Shown: one piece after another, positions 1 to 9,103 of the stretch | Numbering within the stretch: position 1 is the first letter of the stretch | Layout of the letters: the number at the start of each line of letters is the position of its first letter | Assembly (NCBI RefSeq): GCF_900177275.1 | Contig: NZ_FXAG01000021.1 | Span: 21,184 to 85,183 of the forward strand | Direction: 5' to 3' | DNA from: Pseudogulbenkiania subflava DSM 22618 | Lineage (GTDB): Bacteria; Pseudomonadota; Gammaproteobacteria; Burkholderiales; Chromobacteriaceae | DNA length: 64,000 nt | Position numbers and translations under genes: made by a program | Notes under the pieces: model-generated | Told to the model about the DNA's origin: nothing | Database searches by the model: none | Seen by the model: the letters and a program-made list of their open reading frames with translations, nothing else

Positions 1-1653
1 CGAGCCGAGTGGTTCGGTCACGTCGATCAGGCGCGGCAGCCATTCGACGATCTCCCGGGTATGGGCGGCAGGGTCCTTGGGAGAGGCCACCATGGGCGGA
101 AGGTACAACTCCCCTTGCTCCTGGAAGCTGAATGGCGAATCGAGGGCGACGCAACTGACATCGGGCAGCCATTTGAGGCCGGTTTGCGATAGCAGCAGAT
201 CGAATTCACCTAGCGAGCGCAGCGTGGCCGAGGTCAACAGGGCGCCGGCGGCGCGGCGCCACAGGGTGCCGGCGAGGCTCGCAGCGGCACTGACCGGCGA
301 GGCGCTGAACAGGTAGTCGCCTTTGCCCTCGGTGCGCCGGGTAATCCACTTGGCGATCGGCGGTGCGTTCTCGTCGGGGGTCTTCTCGAACAGATCCCAC
401 ACCGCCATCAGCTGTTCTGAACGGCCGATCAGAAAGCCCAGGTCGCTGCTGAGCTTGTCGACCAACCCTGCCTCGCTGCCCTTGTCCTTGCGCGCATCGG
501 CCAGCGCGTCGTTCATCGACGTCAGGTGCTTGTAGACCATCCGTGCCGACATGGCGAGGTTGGCTGCGGGCACGGTGAAGCGCTCGGGGAGGATGCCGTC
601 GTCGATCAGCCAGGTCGGTTCCAGATTGTCGCTGCTGGCCGCCAGCGCCTCTTCGCCTTCCAACAGCCATAGCCATTCGGTCAGCGTCTCCATGCAGGCG
701 CCGGCGGCCTCGATGGCATTGCCCGCCAGTTCGCTCTTGTTGGTCAGACTGTCGACCCGGGTGGCGACGGCGGCGACTTTTTCCAGCCAGAACATGGCCT
801 GCGCCAGCGAGTGTTCTGCGGAGAATTGGTTGACCGCCTTCTTGGCCAGGTGATGCGCTTCATCGATGCAGTAGAAACTGTCGTCCGGGGCAGGGAGGAT
901 AACCCCGCCTCCCATGGCGACGTCGGCGAGCATCAGGTCATGGTTGGCGACCACGACATCCACCGTTTCCAGGGTTTCGCGGGCGAGATAAAACGGGCAT
1001 TCGGGACGGTTCGGGCACGCGGCCTTGAGGCAGCTGTGCCGGTCATTGGTGACGCGGCTCCATAGGCCGTCTTCGACGACCTCTTGCCAGGTATCCCGAT
1101 CACCGTTCCAGCGCCGGTAATAGAATTCATCGGCCATCTGGCGCAAAGTTTCCAACTCCTCTGCCTGCGGCTTGCGGTCCCAGAGGGCCAGCTCCGGTTC
1201 CGGTGCCAGCAATTGGCCTTGTGCCGAGTTTGCCGTCAACTGATAGAGTCGGTGAGGGCAAAGATAGCGCCCGCGCCCCTTGGCCAGGGCAAAGGTGAGC
1301 GGCAGCCCGCTGTTCTCCACCACGAAGGGCAGGTCTCGGTTGACGAGCTGTTCCTGCAGCGCAACGGTGGCGCTGGTGACCACCAGCTTCTTGCCGCGCG
1401 CGCGCGCCATGACGCCGCCTGCCAGAAGGTAAGCGAGGCTCTTGCCGACACCGGTCGGCCCTTCCACCACGATGATGCTTTCCCCCCCGCGCTCGGGCAG
1501 CTCATCTCCTTCCTTGTTCTTGCTGCGCGAGAAGGCGTTGGCGATTTCGGCCAACATGCGGCGCTGGGCATTGCGTGGGCGGAAGCCGGGCAGGTTGTCG
1601 GCAATGGTGCGGTAGTGGTCGCGAATGGCGTCTTTTTCGGCATCGGTCAGCAT
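1..1653 (-). CDS. dinG: ATP-dependent DNA helicase DinG (3' end beyond window)
   Basis: Superfamily 2 iron-sulfur helicase of the XPD/DinG group, expected to unwind 5'-tailed DNA, D-loops and R-loops in the cytoplasm. The reverse-strand frame starts at the ATG at 1653 (MLTDAEK) and stays open to base 1, giving 551 residues; the C-terminal helicase domain 2 is cut off by the window edge. Visible are the Walker A stretch GPTGVGKS near residue 65, a cysteine cluster (CLKAACPNRPEC) that fits the 4Fe-4S ligands, and a DEAH box (CIDEAHH). It is divergent from the decarboxylase gene that starts at 1805. No convincing Shine-Dalgarno was seen, so the start rests on homology. Confidence 0.93.
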   Translation of the reverse strand, partial: MLTDAEKDAIRDHYRTIADNLPGFRPRNAQRRMLAEIANAFSRSKNKEGDELPERGGESIIVVEGPTGVGKSLAYLLAGGVMARARGKKLVVTSATVALQEQLVNRDLPFVVENSGLPLTFALAKGRGRYLCPHRLYQLTANSAQGQLLAPEPELALWDRKPQAEELETLRQMADEFYYRRWNGDRDTWQEVVEDGLWSRVTNDRHSCLKAACPNRPECPFYLARETLETVDVVVANHDLMLADVAMGGGVILPAPDDSFYCIDEAHHLAKKAVNQFSAEHSLAQAMFWLEKVAAVATRVDSLTNKSELAGNAIEAAGACMETLTEWLWLLEGEEALAASSDNLEPTWLIDDGILPERFTVPAANLAMSARMVYKHLTSMNDALADARKDKGSEAGLVDKLSSDLGFLIGRSEQLMAVWDLFEKTPDENAPPIAKWITRRTEGKGDYLFSASPVSAAASLAGTLWRRAAGALLTSATLRSLGEFDLLLSQTGLKWLPDVSCVALDSPFSFQEQGELYLPPMVASPKDPAAHTREIVEWLPRLIDVTEPLGS

Positions 1654-1804
1654 GGGTCGGATTTTACCCGAAGGGGGGATTGTGCGCCCGCATCAATGAC
1701 GCCCCGTCGTCTGCAAGCTAGGATGAGGGCAAAACTAGCATGCGAACAGAATGTCGTACTGGCAGGGAGTCAGCGTCATCGCGCTGAGTCGGGAGGGAAG
1801 GGAA

Positions 1805-3763
1805 ATGACACCCGTGAGCCGAGTACTGGTGGTGAGCGACGATGCCAAATGGCAGGCAGAGGTGTTGACGGGGCTGGGGGCCGCGGCCGTGCAGCTGGAA
1901 AACCCCTTCGGACTCACCTTTCTCGGGGTGGTCCAACTGGGTGAGGCCATGGAGAGGGTGGCGGCTGACGGGGATATTCAAATCGTCCTGATCGACAAGC
2001 TGCTGCACGAGAAAGGGCTCGCCCAGCCGGCGGTGCAACTGGCCAACCGGATCAACGCCTTCCGTCCCGAATTGTCGCTGTACATCCTGCTGGTGGACGA
2101 TGACCAAAAGCTGTTGGTCGAGGAGATGGCCAGTCATGCCGTGGATGGCTATTTTTACCGGGATGAACTCGACTTCAGCGGTTGGTTCCGGATTCTGACG
2201 GCCGAGTTGGCCGAGAAATCAGCTACGCCGTTCTACGACAGGCTGAGGCAGTACGTACGGATGGCCAAGGATTCCTGGCATACTCCGGGGCATTCCGGTG
2301 GCGATTCGCTGAAAGGCAGTCCATGGGTGGGGGATTTTTACGAATTCGTCGGCGAGAATATGCTGCGGGCCGATTTGTCGGTGTCGGTGCCCATGCTCGA
2401 TTCGCTGCTGCATCCGACCGGAGTGATCGCCGAGTCGCAGGCGCTGGCCGCCAAGGCATTCGGTGCGCGCAAGACCTATTTCGCCACCAATGGCACATCG
2501 ACATCCAATAAGGTCATTTTCCAGACTTTGTTGACGCCGGGCGCGACGCTGCTGCTGGATCGCAACTGCCACAAGTCGGTGCATCACGGTGTGATCCTGT
2601 CTGGGGCACGCCCGGTCTATCTCGATTCCTCTATCAATCCCAGGTACGGCATTTTCGGGCCGGTGTCGAAAGCCACCCTGTTTGCCGCCATCGAGGCACA
2701 CCCGGAAGCACGGGTATTGATCCTGACCTCGTGCACTTACGATGGACTGCGCTACGATCTCGAGCCGATCGTCGAGGCGGCTCACGCCAAGGGTATAAAG
2801 GTTGTCGTGGACGAGGCGTGGTATGGTTTTGCCCGCTTCCATCCGGAACTTCGGCCCACCGCGCTGGAGGCGGGGGCGGATTATGTCACGCAAAGCACGC
2901 ACAAGGTGCTGTCGGCCTTTTCGCAGGCGGGCATGATTCATGTCAACGACCCCGACTTCGATGAGCATCTGTTTCGAGAAAACTTCAATATGCATGCTTC
3001 GACCAGCCCCCAGTACAACCTGATTGCCAGCCTCGACGTGGCGCGCAAGCAGGCGGTGATGGAGGGGTATCGGTTGCTGGAGCGTACCTTGAGGCTGGCC
3101 CAGGAGCTGAGGCAGAAGATCGATTCAACCGGGGTATTTCGCGTGCTGGAGCTGGAGGACCTGCTCCCGGAGGAGGTGCGGGAGGATGGTATCCGGCTCG
3201 ATCCGACCAAGCTTACGATCGATATCACCGGCTCCGGCTTCAGTGCTGATGAATTGCAGCAGGCGCTGTTCGAGCGCTACAACATCCAGGTGGAGAAGTC
3301 GACGTTCAGCACGGTCACGCTGTTGTTGACCATCGGCACCACGCGCAGCAAGGTGTCGCGGCTGCACGATGCCATGCTGCGGCTGGCCAAGGAAAGGCGG
3401 CCGCGGCACGTGGCGCGACGTCTGCCGGAAATACCCCATTTCAGCCGGCTGGCGTGCCTGCCACGAGATGCCTTTTATGAAGAAGGGGAACGACTGCCCT
3501 TACTGGATGATGAAGGTCTGCCGAATAGCGAGCTGGTGGGAAGGGTGTGCTGTGATCAGATCGTTCCTTATCCGCCGGGGATTCCGGTGCTGGTGCCGGG
3601 CCAGGTGATTGACGAGAGCATCCTGTCTTACCTGGCCCGCCTGCAAAAGGCACAAAAAACCATAGAAATGCATGGGTTGGCAGAAGACGCTGGTGATTGC
3701 GTGGTGCGGGTTCTCAGTTCGGCAGAGTTTTTGCAATTGCCGAGCAGAATATTGTTCAGCTGA
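1805..3763 (+). CDS. Orn/Lys/Arg decarboxylase, CadA/LdcC-like
   Basis: PLP-dependent fold-type I basic amino acid decarboxylase, 652 residues, cytoplasmic. An N-terminal wing (flavodoxin-like) domain is followed by the PLP-binding major domain with WHTPGHSGG, the CHKSVHHG stretch and the Schiff-base lysine in STHKVLSAFSQAG. That lysine falls at residue 367, the same number as in E. coli LdcI/CadA, which favours lysine, but substrate cannot be fixed from sequence. The protein is about 60 residues shorter than E. coli CadA. The ATG at 1805 is chosen because a purine-rich GGGAGGGAAGGGA lies just upstream; an in-frame ATG at 1751 would add 18 residues without such a site. The argF gene follows. 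Confidence 0.88.
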   Translation: MTPVSRVLVVSDDAKWQAEVLTGLGAAAVQLENPFGLTFLGVVQLGEAMERVAADGDIQIVLIDKLLHEKGLAQPAVQLANRINAFRPELSLYILLVDDDQKLLVEEMASHAVDGYFYRDELDFSGWFRILTAELAEKSATPFYDRLRQYVRMAKDSWHTPGHSGGDSLKGSPWVGDFYEFVGENMLRADLSVSVPMLDSLLHPTGVIAESQALAAKAFGARKTYFATNGTSTSNKVIFQTLLTPGATLLLDRNCHKSVHHGVILSGARPVYLDSSINPRYGIFGPVSKATLFAAIEAHPEARVLILTSCTYDGLRYDLEPIVEAAHAKGIKVVVDEAWYGFARFHPELRPTALEAGADYVTQSTHKVLSAFSQAGMIHVNDPDFDEHLFRENFNMHASTSPQYNLIASLDVARKQAVMEGYRLLERTLRLAQELRQKIDSTGVFRVLELEDLLPEEVREDGIRLDPTKLTIDITGSGFSADELQQALFERYNIQVEKSTFSTVTLLLTIGTTRSKVSRLHDAMLRLAKERRPRHVARRLPEIPHFSRLACLPRDAFYEEGERLPLLDDEGLPNSELVGRVCCDQIVPYPPGIPVLVPGQVIDESILSYLARLQKAQKTIEMHGLAEDAGDCVVRVLSSAEFLQLPSRILFS

Positions 3764-3943
3764 TTGCTTGCCAGTCCGACCGATTTCCGATAAATATAAG
3801 GTTTGTCGCATTTGTGTAAGTTTTTGGCCGATTGGCCGCATTTTGCGACATCCCGATGTACCGATAATTTTGCAACCAGCGTGTAGTACGTGCCGCCGCG
3901 CAAGACTTCCGGGCCCGGCGGCCATTTATTTTGGATTGTGACC

Positions 3944-4867
3944 ATGACGCAAGTAAGACATTACCTGCAATTCAGTGACCTGAACCGCGATGATTACCAA
4001 TACCTCTTCCAGCGTGCCCAGGTACTGAAGCGACGACATGGCTCCGGTGAGCTGTACCGCCCGCTGGTAGGCAAGGTGATGTCGATGGTGTTCGAGAAGA
4101 ACTCCACGCGTACCCGGGTGTCGTTCGAAGCCGGCATGTCCCAGTTGGGCGGCCACGCCATGTTCCTCGATGCCAACACGTCGCAGCTGGGGCGCGGCGA
4201 GCCGATCGAGGATACGGCACGGGTGCTGTCGCGCATGAGCGATATCATCATGATCCGCACCTTCGAACAATCCAATGTCGAGCGTCTGGCCGCCAACTCG
4301 CGCGTGCCAGTGATCAATGGGCTGACCAACGAGTATCACCCGTGCCAGATACTGGCAGACATCCTGACCTTTATCGAGCATCGCGGTCCGATCAAGGGCA
4401 AGACCGTGGCTTGGGTGGGCGACGGTAACAATATGTGCCGTACCTGGCTGCAGGCCGCCAAACTGCTCGATTTCAAGCTCAAGGTGGCGACGCCGGTAGG
4501 CTACGAGTTGAAGACCCTCGATGGCCAGCATTACGGTCCCGAGCATTTCGAGCCGGGCCATAGCGCCGAGCGTGCCGTGGCTGGAGCCGATCTGGTGACC
4601 ACCGACGTGTTTACCAGCATGGGCTTCGAGGCGGAGTCTGTGGCGCGCATGGAAGCCTTCCGCAACTATCAGATCACCGCCGGTTTGATGAAGCACGCCA
4701 AGCCGGATGCCCTGTTCATGCACTGCCTGCCAGCCCACCGTGGTGAAGAGGTTGCCGCCGACGTGATTGATGGTCCGCAAAGCGTGGTGTGGGACGAAGC
4801 GGAAAATCGTATGCACGGACAAAAAGCCCTAATAGAATATCTCCTGCTGGGTCGTGTAGACGACTAA
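3944..4867 (+). CDS. argF: ornithine carbamoyltransferase
   Basis: Joins carbamoyl phosphate and ornithine to give citrulline in arginine biosynthesis. The 307-residue length is normal. The carbamoyl-phosphate motif STRTR, the HPCQ motif and the ornithine-loop HCLPAHRG are all present. The start at 3944 (MTQVRHYLQF) matches the family; an in-frame ATG at 3890 adds an unlikely 18 residues. No strong Shine-Dalgarno precedes it. The 180 bp upstream, after the decarboxylase gene, is AT-richer and probably carries the promoter. The next step, argG, lies 250 bp downstream beyond a hairpin repeat element. Confidence 0.97.
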   Translation: MTQVRHYLQFSDLNRDDYQYLFQRAQVLKRRHGSGELYRPLVGKVMSMVFEKNSTRTRVSFEAGMSQLGGHAMFLDANTSQLGRGEPIEDTARVLSRMSDIIMIRTFEQSNVERLAANSRVPVINGLTNEYHPCQILADILTFIEHRGPIKGKTVAWVGDGNNMCRTWLQAAKLLDFKLKVATPVGYELKTLDGQHYGPEHFEPGHSAERAVAGADLVTTDVFTSMGFEAESVARMEAFRNYQITAGLMKHAKPDALFMHCLPAHRGEEVAADVIDGPQSVVWDEAENRMHGQKALIEYLLLGRVDD

Positions 4868-4870
4868 AGA

Positions 4871-5069
4871 GCCTATTTCATTAGGCGGCTGCGCCTTCAC
4901 ATCTTGAGCGCCGACGGACTGCGTGCGAATCGATCGCTGAGCAAACCGAAGATTTGCACGGGTGGATTCACTCAGCGATTCGGAATCCTCATGTACTTTG
5001 TGTACATTCCGGTTCCTCTGCCCCGGCGGCGCTCGATCTGCTTTGGCTCGCTCGCCTACTGAAATAGGC
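4871..5069. repeat. 199-bp inverted-repeat element between argF and argG
   Basis: The ends are 17-bp inverted repeats with one mismatch: GCCTATTTCATTAGGCG at 4871-4887 and the complement of GCCTATTTCAGTAGGCG at 5053-5069. Pairing continues inward (GAGCGCCG near 4907 with CGGCGCTC near 5027). Two side hairpins fill the centre, CGAATCG..CTGAG with CTCAGCGATTCG (about 4926-4982) and CGGAAT..GTAC with GTACATTCCG (about 4981-5012). The whole folds as a branched, cloverleaf-like hairpin. There is no coding capacity and no obvious target duplication. It looks like a miniature inverted-repeat element or a dispersed intergenic repeat. Confidence 0.7.
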
Positions 5070-5117
5070 CTACATTCCTGCAATGGAACTCTGAACATTT
5101 CGCCGAAAGAAAACGTA

Positions 5118-6338
5118 ATGTCTGACATTAAAAAAGTAGTGCTGGCCTATTCGGGCGGCCTGGATACTTCCGTCATCCTCAAGTGGTTGCAAGATACCTA
5201 CCAGTGTGAAGTGGTGACCTTCACTGCCGACATCGGCCAGGGTGAGGAAGTCGAACCGGCACGCAAGAAAGCTGTGGCACTGGGCATCAAGCCGGAAAAC
5301 ATCTTCATCGACGACCTGCGCGAAGAGTTCGTGCGCGATTTCGTGTTCCCGATGTTCCGCGCCAACGCCATCTACGAGGGCGAGTACCTGCTGGGCACTT
5401 CGATCGCCCGTCCGCTGATCGCCAAGCGCCAGATCGAGATCGCCAACCAGACCGGTGCCGATGCGGTATCGCACGGCGCCACCGGCAAGGGCAACGACCA
5501 AGTGCGTTTCGAGCTGGGCTACTACGCGCTGAAACCGGACGTCAAAGTGATCGCCCCGTGGCGCGAGTGGGACCTGCTGTCGCGCGAGAAGCTCCTGGCC
5601 TACGCCGAGAAGAACGGCATCGACATCACCAAGAAGAAGAGCGGTGGCAGCCCGTACTCGATGGACGCCAACCTGCTGCACATCTCCTACGAAGGCACCG
5701 TGCTGGAAAACCCGGCCGCCGAGCCGGAAGAAGATATGTGGCTGTGGACCGTGTCGCCGGAGAATGCTCCGGACCAGGCCGAATACGTCGAATTCGAATA
5801 CAAGAACGGTGATATCGCCGCCATCAACGGTGTGCAGATGAGCCCGGCCCAGGTGCTGACTGAACTGAACCGCCTCGGCGGCAAGCACGGCATCGGCCGT
5901 CTCGACATCGTGGAAAACCGCTATGTCGGTATGAAGTCGCGCGGCTGCTACGAAACCCCGGGTGGCACCATCATGATGAAGGCGCACCGCGCCATCGAAT
6001 CGATCACGCTGGACCGCGAAGTGGCTCACCTCAAGGACGAGCTGATCGCCAAGTACGCCAGCCTGATCTACAACGGCTACTGGTGGAGCCCGGAGCGCAA
6101 GATGATGCAGAGCATGATCGACGCTTCGCAGGCTACCGTGAACGGCTGGGTGCGCCTGAAGCTGTACAAGGGCAACGTGATCGTGGTGGGCCGCGATTCG
6201 AAGACCGATTCGCTGTTCGACCCGAACATTGCGACCTTCGATGAAGACTTCGGTGCCTACAACCACGCGGATGCCGCCGGCTTCATCCGTTTGAATTCGC
6301 TGCGCATGCGCATTGCCGCCAAGCTGTACAACAAGTAA
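5118..6338 (+). CDS. argG: argininosuccinate synthase
   Basis: Condenses citrulline and aspartate with ATP, the step after argF. It encodes 406 residues, usual for the family. The N-terminal ATP-binding loop [10 protein letters not shown] follows the start closely; [10 protein letters not shown] and the aspartate/citrulline-binding [11 protein letters not shown] region are present. The ATG at 5118 is homology-based; upstream in-frame sequence lies in the repeat element and is not conserved coding. Codon use is strongly biased, as for a highly expressed gene. A strong terminator follows at 6356. Confidence 0.97.
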   Translation: MSDIKKVVLAYSGGLDTSVILKWLQDTYQCEVVTFTADIGQGEEVEPARKKAVALGIKPENIFIDDLREEFVRDFVFPMFRANAIYEGEYLLGTSIARPLIAKRQIEIANQTGADAVSHGATGKGNDQVRFELGYYALKPDVKVIAPWREWDLLSREKLLAYAEKNGIDITKKKSGGSPYSMDANLLHISYEGTVLENPAAEPEEDMWLWTVSPENAPDQAEYVEFEYKNGDIAAINGVQMSPAQVLTELNRLGGKHGIGRLDIVENRYVGMKSRGCYETPGGTIMMKAHRAIESITLDREVAHLKDELIAKYASLIYNGYWWSPERKMMQSMIDASQATVNGWVRLKLYKGNVIVVGRDSKTDSLFDPNIATFDEDFGAYNHADAAGFIRLNSLRMRIAAKLYNK

Positions 6339-6355
6339 CAGTGGCATGGCGATAC

Positions 6356-6387
6356 AAAAAACCGCACCCGGGTGGTGCGGTTTTTTT
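6356..6387 (+). terminator. intrinsic terminator of argG
   Basis: Stem ACCGCACC/GGTGCGGT with a small loop followed by seven T, starting 18 bp after the argG stop. The A-run on the left arm could also make it work from the opposite strand. Confidence 0.92.
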
Positions 6388-6432
6388 ATGGGCTCCGTAT
6401 AATGTCGGGGCTAAACAAATCAGGGACTTGCA

Positions 6433-6636
6433 ATGAGCGAAGAGCAGTTCACCAATATCTCGCTGGCCGTGTGTCTGACCGGTCTCGTGGTGTTCATCGG
6501 ATTCATCATCTGGGATCTGGGCAAGAAGTCGGGCGCCGGCAAGTTCGGCACGGCGGTGCTGTTCCTGGTGCTGGGGCTGGGGGTTGGTGGCTTCATCTTC
6601 AAGAATGTCCTGGTGGAGTTTTTCATTCTGAAGTAG
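6433..6636 (+). CDS. DUF2788 family small membrane protein
   Basis: 67-residue inner-membrane protein of the DUF2788 family, function unknown. Two hydrophobic helices are visible, about residues 9-28 (LAVCLTGLVVFIGFIIW) and 40-62, joined by the charged loop DLGKKSGAGK. An AGGGA lies about 7 bp before the ATG. It stands alone between two strong terminators, so it is probably a monocistronic unit, and the family is typically found as a short stand-alone gene in beta- and gammaproteobacteria. Confidence 0.85.
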   Translation: MSEEQFTNISLAVCLTGLVVFIGFIIWDLGKKSGAGKFGTAVLFLVLGLGVGGFIFKNVLVEFFILK

Positions 6637-6675
6637 CCGACTGGGGTCGTGCGCTTGTAGTTGCTTGATTGATCA

Positions 6676-6717
6676 GAAAAATGCCGGCCTTTCCTGTTGG
6701 AAAGGCCGGCATTTTTT
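6676..6717. terminator. bidirectional terminator between DUF2788 gene and trpE
   Basis: Perfect stem TGCCGGCCTTTCC/GGAAAGGCCGGCA with a TGTT loop, an A-run on the left and a T-run on the right. It can serve the rightward DUF2788 gene and the leftward trpE operon, which converge here. Confidence 0.93.
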
Positions 6718-6744
6718 ATGCACGTGTGCGCGTATGGCGCCGGC

Positions 6745-8208
6745 TCAAGCGTCGAGCCCGCTCTGTGCCAGCTCGGCGGCACGTATCACGGCGCGCGCCT
6801 TGTTCTGGGTTTCCTGCCATTCCGACTCGGGAACCGAGTCGGCGACGATGCCGGCACCGGATTGCACGTAGAGCATATTGTTCTTGACCACGGCGGTACG
6901 GATGGCGATGGCCAGATCCATGTCGCCGGAGAAACCGAGGTAGCCGACGGCGCCGCCGTAGACGCCACGCTTGGTGGGTTCGAACTCGTCGATGATCTCC
7001 ATGGCACGCACTTTCGGGGCGCCGGACAGGGTGCCGGCCGGGAAGGCGGCCTTGAGGATGTCGATGTTCGAAACCTCGGGGGATACGCGGCCCTCGACGC
7101 TGGAGACGATGTGCATCACGTGCGAGTAGCGTTCGATCACCATGTTGTCGGTGACGTTGACGCTGCCGACATCGGCGACACGGCCGACGTCGTTGCGGCC
7201 GAGATCCATCAGCATGACGTGCTCGGCGATTTCCTTCGGGTCGGCCAGTAGTTCTTCGGCCAACCTTTCGTCTTCCTCGCGGTTCTTGCCGCGCACGCGA
7301 GTGCCGGCGATCGGCCGTACCGTCACGGTGTCGGTCTCGCGTCGTACCAGAATTTCCGGCGAGGCCCCGACCACGTGGAAATCATCGAAGTGGTAGAAGA
7401 ACATATACGGCGACGGGTTCAGGCTGCGCAACGCACGGTACAGCGTCAGCGGCGAGTCGTGATAGGGCATCTGCAGCCGCTGGGCGAGCACCACCTGCAT
7501 GATGTCGCCGTCGACGATGTATTGTTTGGCACGCTCAACGGCGTGTTTGAACTCTTTCTGGCCGTATTCGGAGTGCGCCTGGGTCGGCTGGCTCGGCAGT
7601 GACAGAGGAATGGCCGCCGGTTCGCGCAGTTTGGCGCGCAACTGGCCGAGGCGAGCCTGGGCCTTGATCAAGGCGTTAGGCACCGCCGGGTCGGCGTACA
7701 CCACGAGGTAGAGCTTGCCGGACAGGTTGTCGACCACGGCGAGCTCTTCCGACAGCATCAGCAGAATATCCGGGGTACCGACCGGGTCGGGTTTCTGCGT
7801 GGCCGCCAGCCGCTTCTCGATGTAGCGGATGGTGTCGTAACCGAAATAGCCGACCAAGCCGCCAGTGAAGCGCGGCAGCGACTCGACCGGAGGTGTGCGG
7901 AAGCGCTGCTGGAAGGCATCGATAAAGGCGAGCGGGTCGCCCTCGTATTGTTCGATGACCTTGTCGCCGTATTCGACCTGGACCTTGTGGCCGTTGACGC
8001 GCAGTCGAGTGGTGGCGGGTAGGCCGATGAAGGAGTAGCGGCCGAAGCGTTCGCCGCCCACTACCGACTCCAGCAGGTAGGAGTAGGGCTGGTTGGCCAG
8101 CTTCAGGTAGACCGAAAGTGGGGTGTCGAGGTCGGCGAACAGTTCGAGGGTGACCGGAATGCGGTTGTAGCCGGCGGCGGCAAGGCGGGTGAATTCGTCG
8201 TGCGTCAT
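6745..8208 (-). CDS. trpE: anthranilate synthase component I
   Basis: Chorismate-binding subunit that makes anthranilate with ammonia from TrpG, first step of tryptophan synthesis. 487 residues. The N-terminal feedback region [18 protein letters not shown] carries the LLES/RYS tryptophan-binding motif, so feedback inhibition is expected. The C-terminal chorismate-binding domain has [18 protein letters not shown] and [21 protein letters not shown] lies 6 bp before the ATG. It is the last gene of the leftward group rpe-SDR-gph-leader-trpE. No trpG is in the window. Confidence 0.97.
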   Translation of the reverse strand: MTHDEFTRLAAAGYNRIPVTLELFADLDTPLSVYLKLANQPYSYLLESVVGGERFGRYSFIGLPATTRLRVNGHKVQVEYGDKVIEQYEGDPLAFIDAFQQRFRTPPVESLPRFTGGLVGYFGYDTIRYIEKRLAATQKPDPVGTPDILLMLSEELAVVDNLSGKLYLVVYADPAVPNALIKAQARLGQLRAKLREPAAIPLSLPSQPTQAHSEYGQKEFKHAVERAKQYIVDGDIMQVVLAQRLQMPYHDSPLTLYRALRSLNPSPYMFFYHFDDFHVVGASPEILVRRETDTVTVRPIAGTRVRGKNREEDERLAEELLADPKEIAEHVMLMDLGRNDVGRVADVGSVNVTDNMVIERYSHVMHIVSSVEGRVSPEVSNIDILKAAFPAGTLSGAPKVRAMEIIDEFEPTKRGVYGGAVGYLGFSGDMDLAIAIRTAVVKNNMLYVQSGAGIVADSVPESEWQETQNKARAVIRAAELAQSGLDA

Positions 8209-8260
8209 GCTTTATCCCAAAATGACCAGAAACGGAAAACGATGCAAACGGAGGTGTGGC

Positions 8261-8305
8261 TCAGGGTTGCCATCGCCAGCTGGCCAAGTTGGGCAGGAAT
8301 TTCAT
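8261..8305 (-). CDS. putative trp leader peptide MKFLPNLASWRWQP
   Basis: A 14-codon ORF lies in the gph-trpE gap and encodes MKFLPNLASWRWQP with two near-adjacent tryptophan codons, the hallmark of a Trp-sensing leader peptide. The Trp codons sit on a perfect GCCAGCTGGC palindrome, and TGGC at the second Trp codon can pair with GCCA just after the stop. An 11-bp direct repeat (GATGCAAACGG on the plus strand) flanks the ORF at 8241-8251 and 8306-8316. No classical terminator with a U-run is visible before trpE, so the mechanism is unclear. No strong ribosome binding site precedes it. Role inferred. Confidence 0.5.
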   Translation of the reverse strand: MKFLPNLASWRWQP

Positions 8306-8340
8306 GATGCAAACGGTATCCAGAAATGCGTCAGACAATG

Positions 8341-9009
8341 TCAGGTATTCTTAAACAAATCGTAGAGTTCGACAAGGCTGTCCACCACGTGATCAGCCTC
8401 TAGGCTGGCGGCGTCACCGTAGCCGTAGCTCACCGCCACGGCCAGGCTACCGGCTGCGCGTGCCGCCAGTACGTCGTTGTGCGAGTCGCCGACCATGGCC
8501 AGCTCGTCGGGGCGGATGCCCAGCGTCTGGCAGGCGTGCAGGAGAGGCATGGCCGAGGGTTTCTTCTCGGGCAGGCTGTCGCCGCCCAGGATCATGCTGA
8601 ACGAGGAGGCCATGCCGAGCTCCTCCAGCAGCGGTACTGCCAGCCGTTCCGATTTGTTGGTGATGACCACCTGCGGCAGTTGCAGTGCGCGTAAGAGGCC
8701 GAGGGCGTCGTGCACGCCGTCGTAGACGCGGCTGTGTACGTTGAGGTGGTCGCGGTAGTACTGCACGAAAAAGGTGAAGCCGCGTTCCCACAGGGCGGCA
8801 TCGGCCTGGCCGTCGCGCTCGTCGGTGATGGCGCGGTGGACCAGGCTGGCGATGCCGTCGCCGACATGCTGCTGGATGCGCAGTTCGGCTAGGGCGGGCA
8901 GGCCCAGGTGATCGCGCATGGCATTGGCGGCGGCGGCCAGATCGGGGATGGAGTCGACCAGGGTGCCGTCCAGATCGAACGCCACGGCCTTGATGTGTTT
9001 TGCTGTCAT
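8341..9009 (-). CDS. gph: phosphoglycolate phosphatase (HAD family)
   Basis: HAD-superfamily hydrolase of 222 residues that removes 2-phosphoglycolate. Motif I FDLDGTLVDS lies near the N-terminus, motif II VITNKSE in the middle, and motif IV GDSHNDVLAA near the C-terminus. The ATG at 9009 (MTAKHIKAVAFDLDG) is chosen by homology; an in-frame start at 9075 adds 22 non-conserved residues, and neither has a good Shine-Dalgarno. It lies between the SDR gene and the trpE leader in the same direction, a gph-trpE arrangement common in betaproteobacteria. Confidence 0.92.
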   Translation of the reverse strand: MTAKHIKAVAFDLDGTLVDSIPDLAAAANAMRDHLGLPALAELRIQQHVGDGIASLVHRAITDERDGQADAALWERGFTFFVQYYRDHLNVHSRVYDGVHDALGLLRALQLPQVVITNKSERLAVPLLEELGMASSFSMILGGDSLPEKKPSAMPLLHACQTLGIRPDELAMVGDSHNDVLAARAAGSLAVAVSYGYGDAASLEADHVVDSLVELYDLFKNT

Positions 9010-9103
9010 GGGATGTGTGAAAGTGAGCGCCTGCACGGGCAGGTGAAAACGGTTGTCCTGCCCGCCAGTATACACCAGGCACTGGTACCAGCCGCGCCGC
9101 GAC

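Noticed and set aside
5070..6347. 425-codon reverse frame over argG
   Set aside because: Same cause; no homology and no ribosome site.
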